Shown: in pieces, positions 26,149-36,102 of the stretch
Position numbering within the stretch: position 1 is the stretch's first letter
Layout of the letters: every line of letters starts with the position of its first letter
Source: Cryptosporangium minutisporangium
GTDB lineage: Bacteria > Actinomycetota > Actinomycetes > Mycobacteriales > Cryptosporangiaceae
Reading direction: 5' to 3'
Assembly: GCF_039536245.1 (NCBI RefSeq)
Contig: NZ_BAAAYN010000047.1
Span: 16,105-80,104 of the forward strand
DNA: 64,000 nt
Notes under the pieces: model-generated
What the model was told of the DNA's origin: nothing
Seen by the model: the letters and a program-made list of their open reading frames with translations, nothing else
Databases searched by the model: none
Made by a program: the position numbers and the translations under genes

Positions 26149-27046
26149 AGTGGGCCGCGGTGGTTGCACGCACCAGGACGACCGGGCAAGCGGCGTGCCG
26201 GATCACGGTCTCACCGACCGAGCCGAGGAGGAGGTCACGGAAGCCTCCGCTTCCCCTCGCGCCCACGACCAACAGCTCGGCTCCGTCCGCAGCGTCCAGC
26301 AAGGCTCGGGCGGGACGGTGGTGCGCGATCACGGGCCGCACCTGCACGTCCGGGAACTTCTCGGACCAGCCGGCCAGCGCTTCGCTGAGCACGCGTTGCT
26401 GCTCCAGGACGTGATGCGCGGGTAGTGGCGCGTACGCCTCGACGATCGCCGGATCGTCGGTCGGCCAGTACCACGACCGCACCGCGGTCAACGGCACCGA
26501 CCGCATCGACGCCTCGGTGAACGCGTACTCGATCGCGGCCTGGCACGTCTCGCTGCCATCGACCCCGAGCACGACCCCTGGCCCATCGGCGGCCGGCGGC
26601 GTCCCACGCTCCGGCACCACCGCGACCGGGCACTCCGCGTACGTCGCGACCTGGGTCGCGACCGAGCCCAGCAACAGCGCCGGGAAACCACCCAGACCCC
26701 GCCGACCGACGACCAGCAACGCGGACTCACTCGCCCGCTCCAGCAGAACAGTCGCCGGCCCACCGTCCACGATCTCGGTCGTCACCGCCGCGGACGGTGC
26801 GATCTCCGCCGCGTGCCGGGCCGCGTCCGCCAGCACGTCGCGACCGGCCGACCGACCGTCCTGGCCCTCCGGCGGACCCCACGCCGGCCACATCGCGTAC
26901 GCGTACGCCGGCCACGTGTTCACGTACACCAGATTCAGTGCACGCCCGCGCCGACTCGCCTGCGCCGCCGCCCACGCGACCGCATGCAGGCTGGCCGCCG
27001 AACCGTCCACACCCACCGTCACCGGAGCTCCCGCTGCGTACGTCAT
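26147..27046 (-). CDS. Universal stress protein, two UspA domains
   Basis: 299 residues. The first domain opens VTVGVDGSAASLHAVAWA and closes GRRGLGGFPALLLGSVATQV...CPVAVV; the second opens VVLGVDGSETCQAAIEYA and closes GARGSGGFRDLLLGSVGETVIRH...CPVVLV. Both loops are intact, so both domains may bind ATP. The middle of each domain is Trp-rich (NTWPAYAYAMWPAWGPP; SWYWPTDDP), as in mycobacterial Rv2005c/Rv2623-type proteins. ATG 27046 has GAGGGGAG upstream. One or two imperfect DosR-like boxes lie 67-101 bp upstream. Confidence 0.9.
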   Translation of the reverse strand: MTYAAGAPVTVGVDGSAASLHAVAWAAAQASRRGRALNLVYVNTWPAYAYAMWPAWGPPEGQDGRSAGRDVLADAARHAAEIAPSAAVTTEIVDGGPATVLLERASESALLVVGRRGLGGFPALLLGSVATQVATYAECPVAVVPERGTPPAADGPGVVLGVDGSETCQAAIEYAFTEASMRSVPLTAVRSWYWPTDDPAIVEAYAPLPAHHVLEQQRVLSEALAGWSEKFPDVQVRPVIAHHRPARALLDAADGAELLVVGARGSGGFRDLLLGSVGETVIRHAACPVVLVRATTAAH

Positions 27047-27112
27047 GGCGTCGCTCCCCTCAATTCTCTCGTCTTCACTTCCGAGGCTAGGACGTCGGAT
27101 GACCAGCGGTAA

Positions 27113-27126
27113 TGGGCGAAGGTCCC
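27113..27126. promoter_or_regulatory. DosR-like box (TGGGC GAAG GTCCC)
   Basis: Two mismatches in the left half-site, perfect right half. 67 bp upstream of the two-domain usp and 75 bp from the divergent 27,201 gene. Confidence 0.5.
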
Positions 27127-27133
27127 GACTTGC

Positions 27134-27147
27134 GGGGCCTCCGCCCC
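27134..27147. promoter_or_regulatory. Degenerate second box (GGGGC CTCC GCCCC)
   Basis: A GC-rich palindrome with the same N5-N4-N5 geometry, 7 bp from the 27,113 box. It may be a secondary site; low confidence on its own. Confidence 0.3.
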
Positions 27148-27200
27148 TGGTCCGTTCCCGGGTTCGGGCGACAGGCTGGAGCTGAACTGAGGAGGCCGTC

Positions 27201-27575
27201 ATGCGACTCGTCGAGAACAAGTCAGCGCCCGGCGCGGACGCCGACGTCGCACTGCTCCCGGTAGAGCGACCGACCCGGTGCGGCTCGCGGACGATCGGCG
27301 CCTACATCCGGACGAACGGCGAGATCCGCTACGTGCCCGCAGTGGACGTCGAACGGCTGACCCTCGGCGTGGTGGCCGTCGCCGGCGCCGCAGCCGTCCT
27401 CGGGAGCGCACTGCACCGGCGACCCGCCGTGGGGCCAGTGACGATGGGACCCGGCGGCTGGGTGAGCGTTCGCGGCGCACGCGGTGCGCTGCCTCGACTG
27501 CGTGGTCGCGCGTCCGCGCACCGGCCGTGGTGGGCCCGGATCCTCCGCGCCCACCGCCTCGTAATGCAGCCGTAA
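27201..27575 (+). CDS. Small hypothetical protein with one membrane segment
   Basis: 124 residues I do not recognise. About 50 hydrophilic residues at the N-terminus (including RTIGAYIRTNGEIRYVPAVDVERL), one hydrophobic helix (LGVVAVAGAAAVLGSAL) and a basic Gly/Arg-rich tail. ATG preceded by GAGGAGG at good spacing, so translation is likely. It shares a divergent promoter carrying DosR-like boxes with the two-domain usp, and converges on the CBS gene with 12 bp between. Confidence 0.6.
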   Translation: MRLVENKSAPGADADVALLPVERPTRCGSRTIGAYIRTNGEIRYVPAVDVERLTLGVVAVAGAAAVLGSALHRRPAVGPVTMGPGGWVSVRGARGALPRLRGRASAHRPWWARILRAHRLVMQP

Positions 27576-27587
27576 AGTGACCTGTGA

Positions 27588-28079
27588 TCACGCGTGAGCC
27601 GGGCGGCGCTGCACGCCGCCCGGGGCGAGCGCGGCGAGCAGATCGAGCGCCGTCACCAGACCGAGCGCACGGCCGTCCGCGGAGACGACGGGGGCGGCTC
27701 CCTGCCGGTCGGCGAGCAGCTGCCGGATCGCGGCCCGGACCGACGTCGTCGCGGCGATTCTGCTGATCCGGACACCCTCGACCGCGTCGCCCGCGGTGGG
27801 CTCGCCGTGCACCGGCGGGCGTACCGGCCAGACCGCCGACACATCGCGCAGGCCGAGCAGGCCGACGGCGTGCGCCGCGGCGTCGACGACGAGCGCGACC
27901 TCGCCGCGATCACGGATCCGGCTCCAGGCCACCGTGATCGGCTCGTCGGCCGCTACGACGACGCAGGGCCGCATGACGGTAGTAACCGGCGCGTCGGCCG
28001 AATGCCGCGGTGTCGACGCCTCGATCGGATCCTCGTCGGGCCAGAACGTCGCCGAGTCCCACGTAGGGTCGTAACTCAT
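27588..28079 (-). CDS. CBS-pair protein (no BON domain)
   Basis: 163 residues: an acidic N-terminus (MSYDPTWDSATFWPDEDP) and two CBS motifs (VTTVMRPCVVVAADEPITVAWSRI; ISRIAATTSVRAAIRQLLADRQGAAPVVSADGRALGLVTALDLL). Closer to Hrp1-like CBS proteins than to the CBS-BON paralogues. The ATG overlaps the ftsH stop (ATGA), so it is translationally coupled to FtsH. It may sense adenine nucleotides for that complex, which is inference. Confidence 0.8.
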   Translation of the reverse strand: MSYDPTWDSATFWPDEDPIEASTPRHSADAPVTTVMRPCVVVAADEPITVAWSRIRDRGEVALVVDAAAHAVGLLGLRDVSAVWPVRPPVHGEPTAGDAVEGVRISRIAATTSVRAAIRQLLADRQGAAPVVSADGRALGLVTALDLLAALAPGGVQRRPAHA

Positions 28080-29932
28080 CTCGACTCCCCCTCCGCTACG
28101 GCAGCCAGCGCGGTCGCTACCGCCTGGCCGTCCACGGTCTCGTGTTCGATCAGGTCGGCGACGAGGTGGTCGAGCGCCGGACGGTGGGCCCGCAGCAGCG
28201 CCGTCGCGCGGGCCTCGGCCTCGCGCAGCAGCCTTGTCACCTCGTCGTCGATCTTCTGCTGAGTGGCTTCGGCGTACGGACGGGTCCAGGGCTCGTCGGC
28301 CGCGGACTCCGGTCGGGCACCGGGTGCACAACTGATCGGACCGAGCACCGGCGACAGGCCGAGCTCGCTCACCATCCGCCTGGCCAGTGCGGTGGCAACG
28401 GCCAGGTCGTCGGCCGCCCCGCTGGAGGCCTCGTCGAACACCAGCAGCTCCGCGGCCCGTCCGCCCGATCGGACGGCGAGCTGGTCGAGCAGGTAGCCCT
28501 CCCGGTAGAGGTGACGCTCGACCTCCGGGAGTTGCTGAGTGACGCCCAGCGAGGCACCGGCAGGCAGGATCGTCACCTTGGTGACCGGATCGGTGCGCCG
28601 GCAGAGCGCGGCGACCAGCGCGTGCCCGGATTCGTGCACGGCCACCCAGCGTTGCTCCTCCGGAAGCAGGGCGGTCGAACCGTCGCGGCGACCCAGCAGT
28701 ACCCGGTCCCGTGCGTCGTCCAGATCGACGGTCGTCACCGTGGTGCGCCCGGCCCGGACTGCCGCGATCGCGGCCTCGTTCAAAAGGTTGGCCAGGTCGG
28801 CTCCGGAGAAGCCGGGCGTCGCCCGGGCGACCCGGTCGAGCGCGACATCGGGCGCGATCTTCTTGCCGCGGGCGTGCACCCGAAGAATGGCCTCGCGATC
28901 CCGCTGGTTCGGCAGCGGAACCAGCACCTGGCGGTCGAACCGCCCCGGGCGGAGCAGCGCCGCGTCGAGCGCCTCGGGCTGGTTGGTAGCGGCGAGCACT
29001 ACGACGTCGGTCGTCTTCTCGAACCCGTCCATCGCGGCCAGCAACTGGTTGAGCGTCTGTTCGCGCTCGTCGTTGCCGAACAGCGACGAGCGGCCGCCGC
29101 GGCGGCTACCCATCGCGTCGATCTCGTCGATGAAGACGATCGACGGTGCGTTCTTCTTCGCCTCGGCGAACAGGTCCCGGACGCGGGACGCGCCGACACC
29201 GACGTACATCTCGACGAACTCGGAGCCGGTGATCGACAGGAACGGCACCTGCGCCTCGCCGGCCACCGCACGCGCCAGGAGGGTCTTACCGGTGCCCGGC
29301 GGCCCGACCATCAGCACACCGCGCGGGCCGGTCGCGCCGAGCGCCGCGAACCGCGCGGGCGCGCGGAGATAGTCGACGACCTCGGTGATCTCCTGTTTGA
29401 CGCCCTGATAGCCGGCGACGTCCGCAAAACGCGTGGTCGGACGCCGGGACAGGATCACAGTGGCCTTCGCGCGGCCGAACTCTGCCGCCCGCCCCGTCGG
29501 ACCACCCGCGGCGGAACGCCGCCTGAGCCAGACGATCACCCCGATGATCACGGCCGGCAGCAGGAGCAGCGGCAGCGGTCCCCAACCGCTCGACGTGACC
29601 GCATCCACCTCGACGTTCTTCGCGAGCAGCTGGGCGTCGAGGTCGGCGACGCCCAGCGCAGTGGGCAGCTGGGTCCGGAACAGGTCCCCATTCGTGTACC
29701 GCCCGGTGACGCCACCGTCCTCGCTGATCGTCACCGCGGCGACCTTCCCAGAGCGCACCTGCCCGGCGAACTCGCTGTAGGCCACGGTCGTGGTCTGGTC
29801 AGCCCTCGCCGACATCCAGAGCAGCAGACCGGCCAGGGCGAGGACCGCCAGCAACGGGCCCCAGGACTTCCACCAGGGCTTGGAGTCGGGCGCAGCCGGG
29901 TCGCCCCGCGGCGGTGGTGCAGGCCAGCGCAT
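28076..29932 (-). CDS. ftsH: FtsH-type AAA+ membrane protease
   Basis: 618 residues, membrane-anchored zinc protease. Two N-terminal membrane segments (about 25-42 and 118-136) flank a short extracytoplasmic FtsH_ext domain. AAA module: Walker A GPPGTGKT at 210-217, Walker B IVFIDEIDAMG, pore FVEMYVG and SRH ATNQPEALDAALLRPGRFDR. Metalloprotease: HESGH at 433-437. Shorter C-terminus than housekeeping actinobacterial FtsH (over 700), so probably a stress-specific paralogue. ATG has GGGGAGG. It lies 27 bp after gap and overlaps the CBS gene, forming a three-gene operon. Confidence 0.93.
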   Translation of the reverse strand: MRWPAPPPRGDPAAPDSKPWWKSWGPLLAVLALAGLLLWMSARADQTTTVAYSEFAGQVRSGKVAAVTISEDGGVTGRYTNGDLFRTQLPTALGVADLDAQLLAKNVEVDAVTSSGWGPLPLLLLPAVIIGVIVWLRRRSAAGGPTGRAAEFGRAKATVILSRRPTTRFADVAGYQGVKQEITEVVDYLRAPARFAALGATGPRGVLMVGPPGTGKTLLARAVAGEAQVPFLSITGSEFVEMYVGVGASRVRDLFAEAKKNAPSIVFIDEIDAMGSRRGGRSSLFGNDEREQTLNQLLAAMDGFEKTTDVVVLAATNQPEALDAALLRPGRFDRQVLVPLPNQRDREAILRVHARGKKIAPDVALDRVARATPGFSGADLANLLNEAAIAAVRAGRTTVTTVDLDDARDRVLLGRRDGSTALLPEEQRWVAVHESGHALVAALCRRTDPVTKVTILPAGASLGVTQQLPEVERHLYREGYLLDQLAVRSGGRAAELLVFDEASSGAADDLAVATALARRMVSELGLSPVLGPISCAPGARPESAADEPWTRPYAEATQQKIDDEVTRLLREAEARATALLRAHRPALDHLVADLIEHETVDGQAVATALAAVAEGESR

Positions 29933-29959
29933 GGCGGTCCTCCCCGGTTGGGGTCGAGA

Positions 29960-31009
<1,050 letters not shown>

Positions 31010-31065
31010 TTACCTTTCTAGAGCTCACGGCTGGTGGGCGTGAGGGCCGCCGTCCCCGACCCTTC

Positions 31066-31079
31066 GGGACCTTCGACCC
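31066..31079. promoter_or_regulatory. DosR-like box (GGGAC CTTC GACCC)
   Basis: One mismatch; 102 bp upstream of gap, beside the terminator of the pfl operon. Confidence 0.6.
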
Positions 31080-31101
31080 CCGCCCGCTGTCGACGCGCCC
31101 T

Positions 31102-31141
31102 CACGGGTACGGCCCGCCCGATCGGGAGGGCCGCACCCGTG
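31102..31141 (-). terminator. Terminator of the pfl-pflA-small protein operon
   Basis: Nested stem: CACGGGT (31102-31108) with ACCCGTG (31135-31141) and inner GGCCC/GGGCC. It begins 3 bp past the stop codon of the 53-residue gene. Confidence 0.65.
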
Positions 31142-31144
31142 GGA

Positions 31145-31306
31145 TCAGCAGGACGGGCGCGGACGACGCCCGCCCGATCGCAGAACCCCGAGGACGTCGA
31201 TGGCCAGGCACACGAACAGCGCAATCCCCCAGCTGTTCCACGTGCCCCAGGCGAGCACCGCCGGCGTACCGAGGATGAGCCACACGATCAACCAGATGAC
31301 GGTCAC
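31145..31306 (-). CDS. 53-residue membrane protein in the pfl operon
   Basis: Frame from GTG 31304-31306 to TGA 31145-31147. The translation starts MTVIWLIVWLILGTPAVLAW, then a WNSWGIALFVCLAIDVLGVL helix and a basic tail. So there are two short hydrophobic helices and a positive C-terminus, likely cytoplasmic. AAAGGAGGTGACAGCC upstream is the strongest ribosome binding site in the operon, which argues that it is really translated. It is 21 bp after the pfl-activase stop and directly before the operon terminator. No family recognised; a partner for formate or metabolite transport or a membrane tether is possible but unproven. Confidence 0.7.
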   Translation of the reverse strand: MTVIWLIVWLILGTPAVLAWGTWNSWGIALFVCLAIDVLGVLRSGGRRPRPSC

Positions 31307-31327
31307 GGCTGTCACCTCCTTTCACGG

Positions 31328-32056
31328 TCAGGTCACAACCAGGCCCCGGTCGGCGAAGGCGCGGCGGGCGGTGGCCAGCTGCTCCTCGGTCGGCTCCGGC
31401 GTTCCTTCGAGCCGGTAGGGCAGGCCGAGCGCCTCGTACTTCGGCACCCCGAAGCGGTGGTACGCCACCACGTCGACGCGCTCGACGTTGGGGAGCGTCG
31501 CGACGAAGCCCGCCAGGCCCTCGACGTCGTCCTGCGCGTCGGTCAGTCCGGGCACGAGCACGAACCGGATCCAGGTGGGCCGGGCCAGCCGGGCCAGCCG
31601 CTCCGCGAAGGCGAGCGTCGGCACGAGCTCGCGCCCGGTGACCCGGCGGTAGGTCGCCGGGTTCCAGGACTTGATGTCCAGCAACACCAGCCCGACGTCG
31701 GCGAGCATCTCATCGGTGGCATGACAACCGAGAAAGCCGGACGTGTCCAGCGCGGTATGGATGCCCTCGGCCGCGCAGGCTGCGAGCACCTCCGCGGTGA
31801 ATTGCGCCTGGAGCAGGGGTTCCCCGCCGGAGATCGTGACGCCGCCGCCGGTGACGTCGAACAGCCGCCGGTAGCGGCGCACCTTCTCCATCACGTCCTC
31901 CACCGAGGTGAGGACACCGTTACGCCGATACCAGGTGTCCGGGTTCTCGCAGTACTGGCAGCGCAGCGGACAACCCGCGGTGAACAGCACCAGCCGGGTA
32001 CCCGGGCCGTCGACGCCGATCGAGAGGTCCCACGAGTGGACCGAGCCGCTGATCAT
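31328..32056 (-). CDS. pflA: Pyruvate formate-lyase activating enzyme
   Basis: 242 residues, radical-SAM protein with the CxxxCxxC cluster Cys29-Cys33-Cys36 (AGCPLRCQYC). The following GGGVTISGGEPLLQ and DTSGF segments bind SAM. It uses a [4Fe-4S] cluster and SAM to place the glycyl radical on PFL. The ATG is 1 bp after the pfl stop with GGCGG upstream, so it is coupled to pfl. Confidence 0.95.
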   Translation of the reverse strand: MISGSVHSWDLSIGVDGPGTRLVLFTAGCPLRCQYCENPDTWYRRNGVLTSVEDVMEKVRRYRRLFDVTGGGVTISGGEPLLQAQFTAEVLAACAAEGIHTALDTSGFLGCHATDEMLADVGLVLLDIKSWNPATYRRVTGRELVPTLAFAERLARLARPTWIRFVLVPGLTDAQDDVEGLAGFVATLPNVERVDVVAYHRFGVPKYEALGLPYRLEGTPEPTEEQLATARRAFADRGLVVT

Positions 32057-32057
32057 G

Positions 32058-34310
32058 TCAGACCGCCTGGTGGAAGGTTCGGTTGACCACGTCGCGCTGC
32101 TGTTCCCGGGTGAGCCGGACGAAGTTCACCGCGTAGCCGGAGACCCGGATCGTGAGGTTCGGGTACTTCTCCGGGTGGTCCATCGCGTCGAGCAGCGTCT
32201 CCCGGTTGAGCACGTTGACGTTGAGGTGGAAGCCGCCGGCGTCGACGTAGCCGTCCAGGACGCCGACGAGGTTCGCCACCCGCTCCTCCGCTGTCCGTCC
32301 GAGACCAGCCGGCACGGTGGAGGCGGTCAGCGAGATCCCGTCGCGCGCGTCGTCGTACGCGATCTTGGCGACGCTGAGCGCGGCCGCCATCAGGCCGTGG
32401 CCGTCGCGGCCGTTCATCGGGTTGGCGCCCGGCGCGAACGGCTCGCCCGCCCGCCTGCCGTCCGGGGTGTTACCGGTGTGCTTGCCGTAGACGACGTTCG
32501 AGGTGATCGTCAGCACCGATTGCGTGTGCAGGGCGTTCCGGTAGGTCGGCTGCCGGCGCAGCTTCTGCATGAACGTGTGCACGAGCTCGGTGGCGATCGT
32601 GTCCGCGCGGTCGTCGTCGTTGCCGTAGGTCGGGTAATCACCCTCGGTCACGTAGTCGACGATCAGACCGGACTCGTCGCGGATCGGACGGACGGTCCCG
32701 TACCGGATCGCCGACAGCGAGTCGACCGCCACCGACAGCCCGGCGATGCCGCACGCCATCGTGCGCTTGACCGGGTAGTCGTGCAGCGCCATCTCGAGCC
32801 GCTCGTAGGCGTACTTGTCGTGCATGTAGTGGATGACGTTGAGCGCGTCGACGTACGTCTCGGCCAGCCAGTCGAGCATCCGGTCGAACCGGGCCGCCAC
32901 GTCGTCGTAGTCCAGGACGTCGTCGACCGTCGGTGCTGTGGCCGGGCCGATCTGCTCGCCCGACACCTCGTCCCGCCCGCCGTTGAGCGCGTAGAGCAGT
33001 GCCTTCGCGACGTTCACCCGCGCGCCGAAGAACTGCATGCTCTTACCGACCTGGGTCGCCGAGACGCAGCACGCGATCGCGGTGTCGTCGCCGTAGCGTG
33101 TCCGCAGCAGTTCGTCGCTCTCGTACTGGATCGCGCTGGTGTCGATCGAGGTCTGGGCGCAGAACCGCTTGAACCCCTCGGGCAGATCCGGCGACCAGAG
33201 CACGGTGAGGTTCGGTTCGGGCGCCGGCCCCAGGTTGTAGAGCGTCTGCAGGAACCGGAACGACGTCCGGGTGACCAGCGGGCGCCCGTCGCGGGCGATG
33301 CCGCCGATCGCCTCGGTGACCCAGGTGGGGTCGCCCGAGAACAGCGCATCGTACTCCGGGGTCCGCAGGAAGCGGATCATCCGCAGCTTGATCACGAGGT
33401 CGTCGACCAGTTCCTGGGCCTCCGGCTCGGTCAGTCGGCCTTCGGCGAGGTCACGCTGCAGGTAGACGTCGAGGAACGTCGACGTCCGGCCCAGCGACAT
33501 CGCGGCACCGTTCTGCTCCTTGGTCGCGGCCAGGTAGGCCAGGTAGAGCCATTGGATCGCCTCTCGGCCGGTCTCCGCCGGGCGGGTGACGTCGTGGCCG
33601 TAGGTCGCAGCCATCGCGATCAGCTCGTGCAGCGCACGGACCTGCTCGGCGAGTTCCTCGCGGTCGCGCACCACGTCCGCGCTCGACAACATCGCGTCGA
33701 GGCGCGCCCGCTCCACCTCTTTCGCGGCGATCAGCGCGTCGACACCGTAGAGCGCCACCCGGCGGTAGTCGCCGATGATGCGTCCGCGACCGTAGGCGTC
33801 CGGCAGCCCGGTGACGATTCCGGCCTTCCGCGCGGCACGGATCCGCGGGGTGTAGGCGTCGAAGACGCCGTCGTTGTGCGTTTTACGATACTTGGTGAAG
33901 ATCTCTCGAACACGCGGATCCGGCGTGTAGCCGTAGGCTGCGAGGCCGTTCTCGACCAGCCGCAGGCCTCCGTTCGGCATGATCGCCCGCTTGAGCGGCG
34001 CGTCGGTCTGCAAGCCGACGATGAGCTCGTCGGCTTCGTCGAGGTATCCCGGCCGGTGACTCGTGATCGTCGACGGCGTAGCAGCATCCACGTCGAGGAC
34101 CCCGCGCTGCCTCTCCACGGCCATCAGGTCGGAGACGCGGCTCAGCAGTCGAGCGGTGCGCTCGGTGGGGCCGGCCAGGAAATCGCCGTCCCCCTCGTAG
34201 GGGGTGACGTTGTCGAGGATGAATTGATGGACGTCGATGCCGTGACGCCACCGATGCCCGGAGAAGCCGCGCCAGGCGTCGAGCCGCTCGGGAGCCGCGG
34301 TGGTAGTCAT
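32058..34310 (-). CDS. pflB: Pyruvate formate-lyase (formate C-acetyltransferase)
   Basis: 750 residues. The catalytic cysteine pair Cys414-Cys415 is in IACCVSAT, and the glycyl-radical site Gly725 is in RVSGYAVNF; both sit where the E. coli enzyme has Cys418/419 and Gly734. It converts pyruvate + CoA to acetyl-CoA + formate without oxygen; oxygen destroys the radical form, so it is useful only in anoxic conditions. ATG 34310 has GAGGAGG. Start of the pfl-pflA-small protein operon. Two DosR-like boxes lie 89 and 133 bp upstream, shared with the divergent CBS-BON gene. PFL is uncommon in actinomycetes thought of as strict aerobes. Confidence 0.96.
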   Translation of the reverse strand: MTTTAAPERLDAWRGFSGHRWRHGIDVHQFILDNVTPYEGDGDFLAGPTERTARLLSRVSDLMAVERQRGVLDVDAATPSTITSHRPGYLDEADELIVGLQTDAPLKRAIMPNGGLRLVENGLAAYGYTPDPRVREIFTKYRKTHNDGVFDAYTPRIRAARKAGIVTGLPDAYGRGRIIGDYRRVALYGVDALIAAKEVERARLDAMLSSADVVRDREELAEQVRALHELIAMAATYGHDVTRPAETGREAIQWLYLAYLAATKEQNGAAMSLGRTSTFLDVYLQRDLAEGRLTEPEAQELVDDLVIKLRMIRFLRTPEYDALFSGDPTWVTEAIGGIARDGRPLVTRTSFRFLQTLYNLGPAPEPNLTVLWSPDLPEGFKRFCAQTSIDTSAIQYESDELLRTRYGDDTAIACCVSATQVGKSMQFFGARVNVAKALLYALNGGRDEVSGEQIGPATAPTVDDVLDYDDVAARFDRMLDWLAETYVDALNVIHYMHDKYAYERLEMALHDYPVKRTMACGIAGLSVAVDSLSAIRYGTVRPIRDESGLIVDYVTEGDYPTYGNDDDRADTIATELVHTFMQKLRRQPTYRNALHTQSVLTITSNVVYGKHTGNTPDGRRAGEPFAPGANPMNGRDGHGLMAAALSVAKIAYDDARDGISLTASTVPAGLGRTAEERVANLVGVLDGYVDAGGFHLNVNVLNRETLLDAMDHPEKYPNLTIRVSGYAVNFVRLTREQQRDVVNRTFHQAV

Positions 34311-34398
34311 TGGTCCTCCTCGTATCGCACATGCGGGCCTCACCTCGTTCCTATGCGGCACAGCGGCTCCCGGGCAGAGTCCCCGTCCCCGATCGACC

Positions 34399-34412
34399 GG
34401 GACCTTCGCCCC
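34399..34412. promoter_or_regulatory. DosR-like box, pfl promoter (GGGAC CTTC GCCCC)
   Basis: 89 bp upstream of pflB; one half-site perfect. Confidence 0.7.
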
Positions 34413-34442
34413 GGAACGAGCCGAAACTCCGTGCCCGACACC

Positions 34443-34456
34443 GGGACTTCAGGCTC
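34443..34456. promoter_or_regulatory. DosR-like box, variant (GGGAC TTCA GGCTC)
   Basis: Second site in the pfl/CBS-BON divergent region, followed by TG as in the GCCTCTG variants; 108 bp upstream of CBS-BON protein 2. Confidence 0.55.
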
Positions 34457-34563
34457 TGCCGCGGGCGAACCGGCCGCGCCAGGCTCGAAGTGCAGGCGCC
34501 GGACGCCGACCGCGGCGACGGCGCACACCCGAGAGCGCCCGCGGCGCGGGAACGGAGCGAACC

Positions 34564-35247
34564 GTGTCACACCACCGAACCCTCCGGGACGTCATGACGA
34601 CGCCAGTCGCCACCGTTGGTCCGGACACCCCAGCGAAGAAGATCGCTCAGGTCCTGGACGCGCGGCACATTCACGCCCTGCCCGTCCTCGACGAGCAGCG
34701 CAACGTCGTCGGTGTCGTCTCCGAAGCGGACCTGCTGCACAAGATCACGTACGCGGACCTCACCGACGCCGACACCGACGGTTGGACCAGGTTGTTCAGC
34801 CGTCGTTCCGGGGCGAAGGCCAAGTCGCGGGCGTCGGTCGCGCGTGAGCTGATGACTGTTCCTGCGGTCACGGCACTGCCCGACACGACGGTCGTGGAGG
34901 CGGCACAACGGATGGAGCGGTACGGCGTCAAATGCCTGCCGGTCGTCGACGGCGTCGGCGAGTTGCTCGGCATCGTGACCCGCAAGGACATCGTCGGGGT
35001 GCTGCTCCGTCCGGACCAGCAGATCCACCACGAGATCCTCCACGACGTCCTCGGCCGGGCGCTCCACCTGGACGCGGCGGACCTGGCCGTCGAGGTGACC
35101 GACGGCGTCGTGACCTTGCGCGGTCAACTCGACCGCCTCACTCAAACGACCGTTGCCGTCGGTCTCGCGAAGCGTGTCGACGGAGTGGTCGGAGTGAAGA
35201 ACGAGCTCACTTACCTCACCGATGACACCGTGTACGCGGGTCTGTGA
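34564..35247 (+). CDS. CBS-CBS-BON domain protein 2
   Basis: 227 residues: CBS 1 (LRDVMTTPVATVGPDTPAKKIAQVL), CBS 2 (RELMTVPAVTALPDTTVVEAAQRMERYGVKCLPVV) and BON (VTDGVVTLRGQLDRLTQTTVAVGLAKRVDGVVGVKNEL). A short basic insert (FSRRSGAKAKSRAS) links the CBS domains. GTG start with GGAG 7 bases upstream. Divergent from pflB and sharing its boxes. Paralogue of the proteins at 17,325 and 36,103. Confidence 0.87.
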   Translation: MSHHRTLRDVMTTPVATVGPDTPAKKIAQVLDARHIHALPVLDEQRNVVGVVSEADLLHKITYADLTDADTDGWTRLFSRRSGAKAKSRASVARELMTVPAVTALPDTTVVEAAQRMERYGVKCLPVVDGVGELLGIVTRKDIVGVLLRPDQQIHHEILHDVLGRALHLDAADLAVEVTDGVVTLRGQLDRLTQTTVAVGLAKRVDGVVGVKNELTYLTDDTVYAGL

Positions 35248-35256
35248 CGAGCGACA

Positions 35257-35302
35257 ACGACGGAGCACCGGTGCGGCCCGGGCCGTACCCGTGCTCCGTC
35301 GT
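35257..35302. terminator. Bidirectional hairpin between CBS-BON 2 and hsp20
   Basis: 12-bp outer stem ACGACGGAGCAC/GTGCTCCGTCGT with inner GGT/ACC and CGGCCC/GGGCCG pairs, in the convergent gap. Confidence 0.75.
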
Positions 35303-35348
35303 CGTCGATTCCGCATCTCTTTCGTGCAGGGAACGAACGGAACCGGCC

Positions 35349-35858
35349 CTACTTCTTCTTCGGCTGCGCGATCGCCACGGCACGGAAGGCCGGCGGGGCT
35401 TCGCTGACCTGCGCGGTTATCTCCAGGATCCCGTTGGTATAGGTCGCGGTGACCGTGTCCTCCTTCGTGCCCTCTGGCAGGTCGATTCGCCGTGCGAACG
35501 CCCCGTACCGGAACTCCGACCGGGTACCTTCCGACTTCTCCTCACGGCGCTCGGCCTTGATCGTCAGCGCACCGTTCGCGACCGTGATTTGGACGTCCTC
35601 GTCCGGGTTCACTCCGGGCAGTTCGGCCCGGAGGACGTAACGGTCCTTCTCACGACGCTCCTCAAGCCGGATGCCACCACGTGCGTGGCCCAATGCTGGC
35701 CAGACACCCAGCGGTGGAATGCCTTCCTCGACCCAGTCGAACAAGTCGACCAGCGTCGGCGGGTGCGGACGCTTCGCCACTGTCGTCACCTCGACGGCCC
35801 TCCTTCCTTCGGCGCGGGACGGTTCGTTCGACCATCCCATCTCCATCGCATCTCGCAT
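35349..35858 (-). CDS. hsp20: Hsp20/alpha-crystallin small heat-shock protein
   Basis: 169 residues. The alpha-crystallin domain is about 62-150 (YVLRAELPGVNPDEDVQITVANGALTIKAERREE, then FRYGAFARRIDLPEGTKEDTVTATYTNGILEI). The N-terminus is longer than usual, and the C-terminus ends in a lysine-rich tail. It is an ATP-independent holdase that keeps proteins soluble; HspX (Acr) is the hallmark DosR-induced protein in mycobacteria. ATG 35858 has GGAGG at the right distance; further in-frame ATGs follow at codons 5 and 7. A DosR-like box lies 38 bp upstream. Confidence 0.92.
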   Translation of the reverse strand: MRDAMEMGWSNEPSRAEGRRAVEVTTVAKRPHPPTLVDLFDWVEEGIPPLGVWPALGHARGGIRLEERREKDRYVLRAELPGVNPDEDVQITVANGALTIKAERREEKSEGTRSEFRYGAFARRIDLPEGTKEDTVTATYTNGILEITAQVSEAPPAFRAVAIAQPKKK

Positions 35859-35895
35859 CGAGGACCTCCAGTAGGGGCGAACGGCCGGCGGAGGC

Positions 35896-35909
35896 AGGAC
35901 CTTCGCCGG
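35896..35909. promoter_or_regulatory. DosR-like box (AGGAC CTTC GCCGG)
   Basis: Left half nearly perfect, right half weak; 38 bp upstream of hsp20. Confidence 0.5.
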
Positions 35910-35988
35910 GCAGAACCCACGTCCGCCTCGTCGGACACATCCGTTTCTCGGCCTGGCGATCAGCGCCTGACCTCCGTCCGGTCCGCTC

Positions 35989-36002
35989 GGGACTTCCTCC
36001 TC
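35989..36002. promoter_or_regulatory. DosR-like box, variant (GGGAC TTCC TCCTC)
   Basis: Followed by TG, matching the GGGACTTCGGCCTCTG variant of 16,483 and 18,109 at all but two positions; 101 bp upstream of CBS-BON protein 3. Confidence 0.55.
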
Positions 36003-36102
36003 TGCTCCCAACGCCGCCCGGAGCGAAGCATGGAAGTGAGCGGAGAACCGCGGCTGTGCCGTGGCCACCGCGACAACCGTGGCACCTCGAAGGGAGCGCG
36101 CG

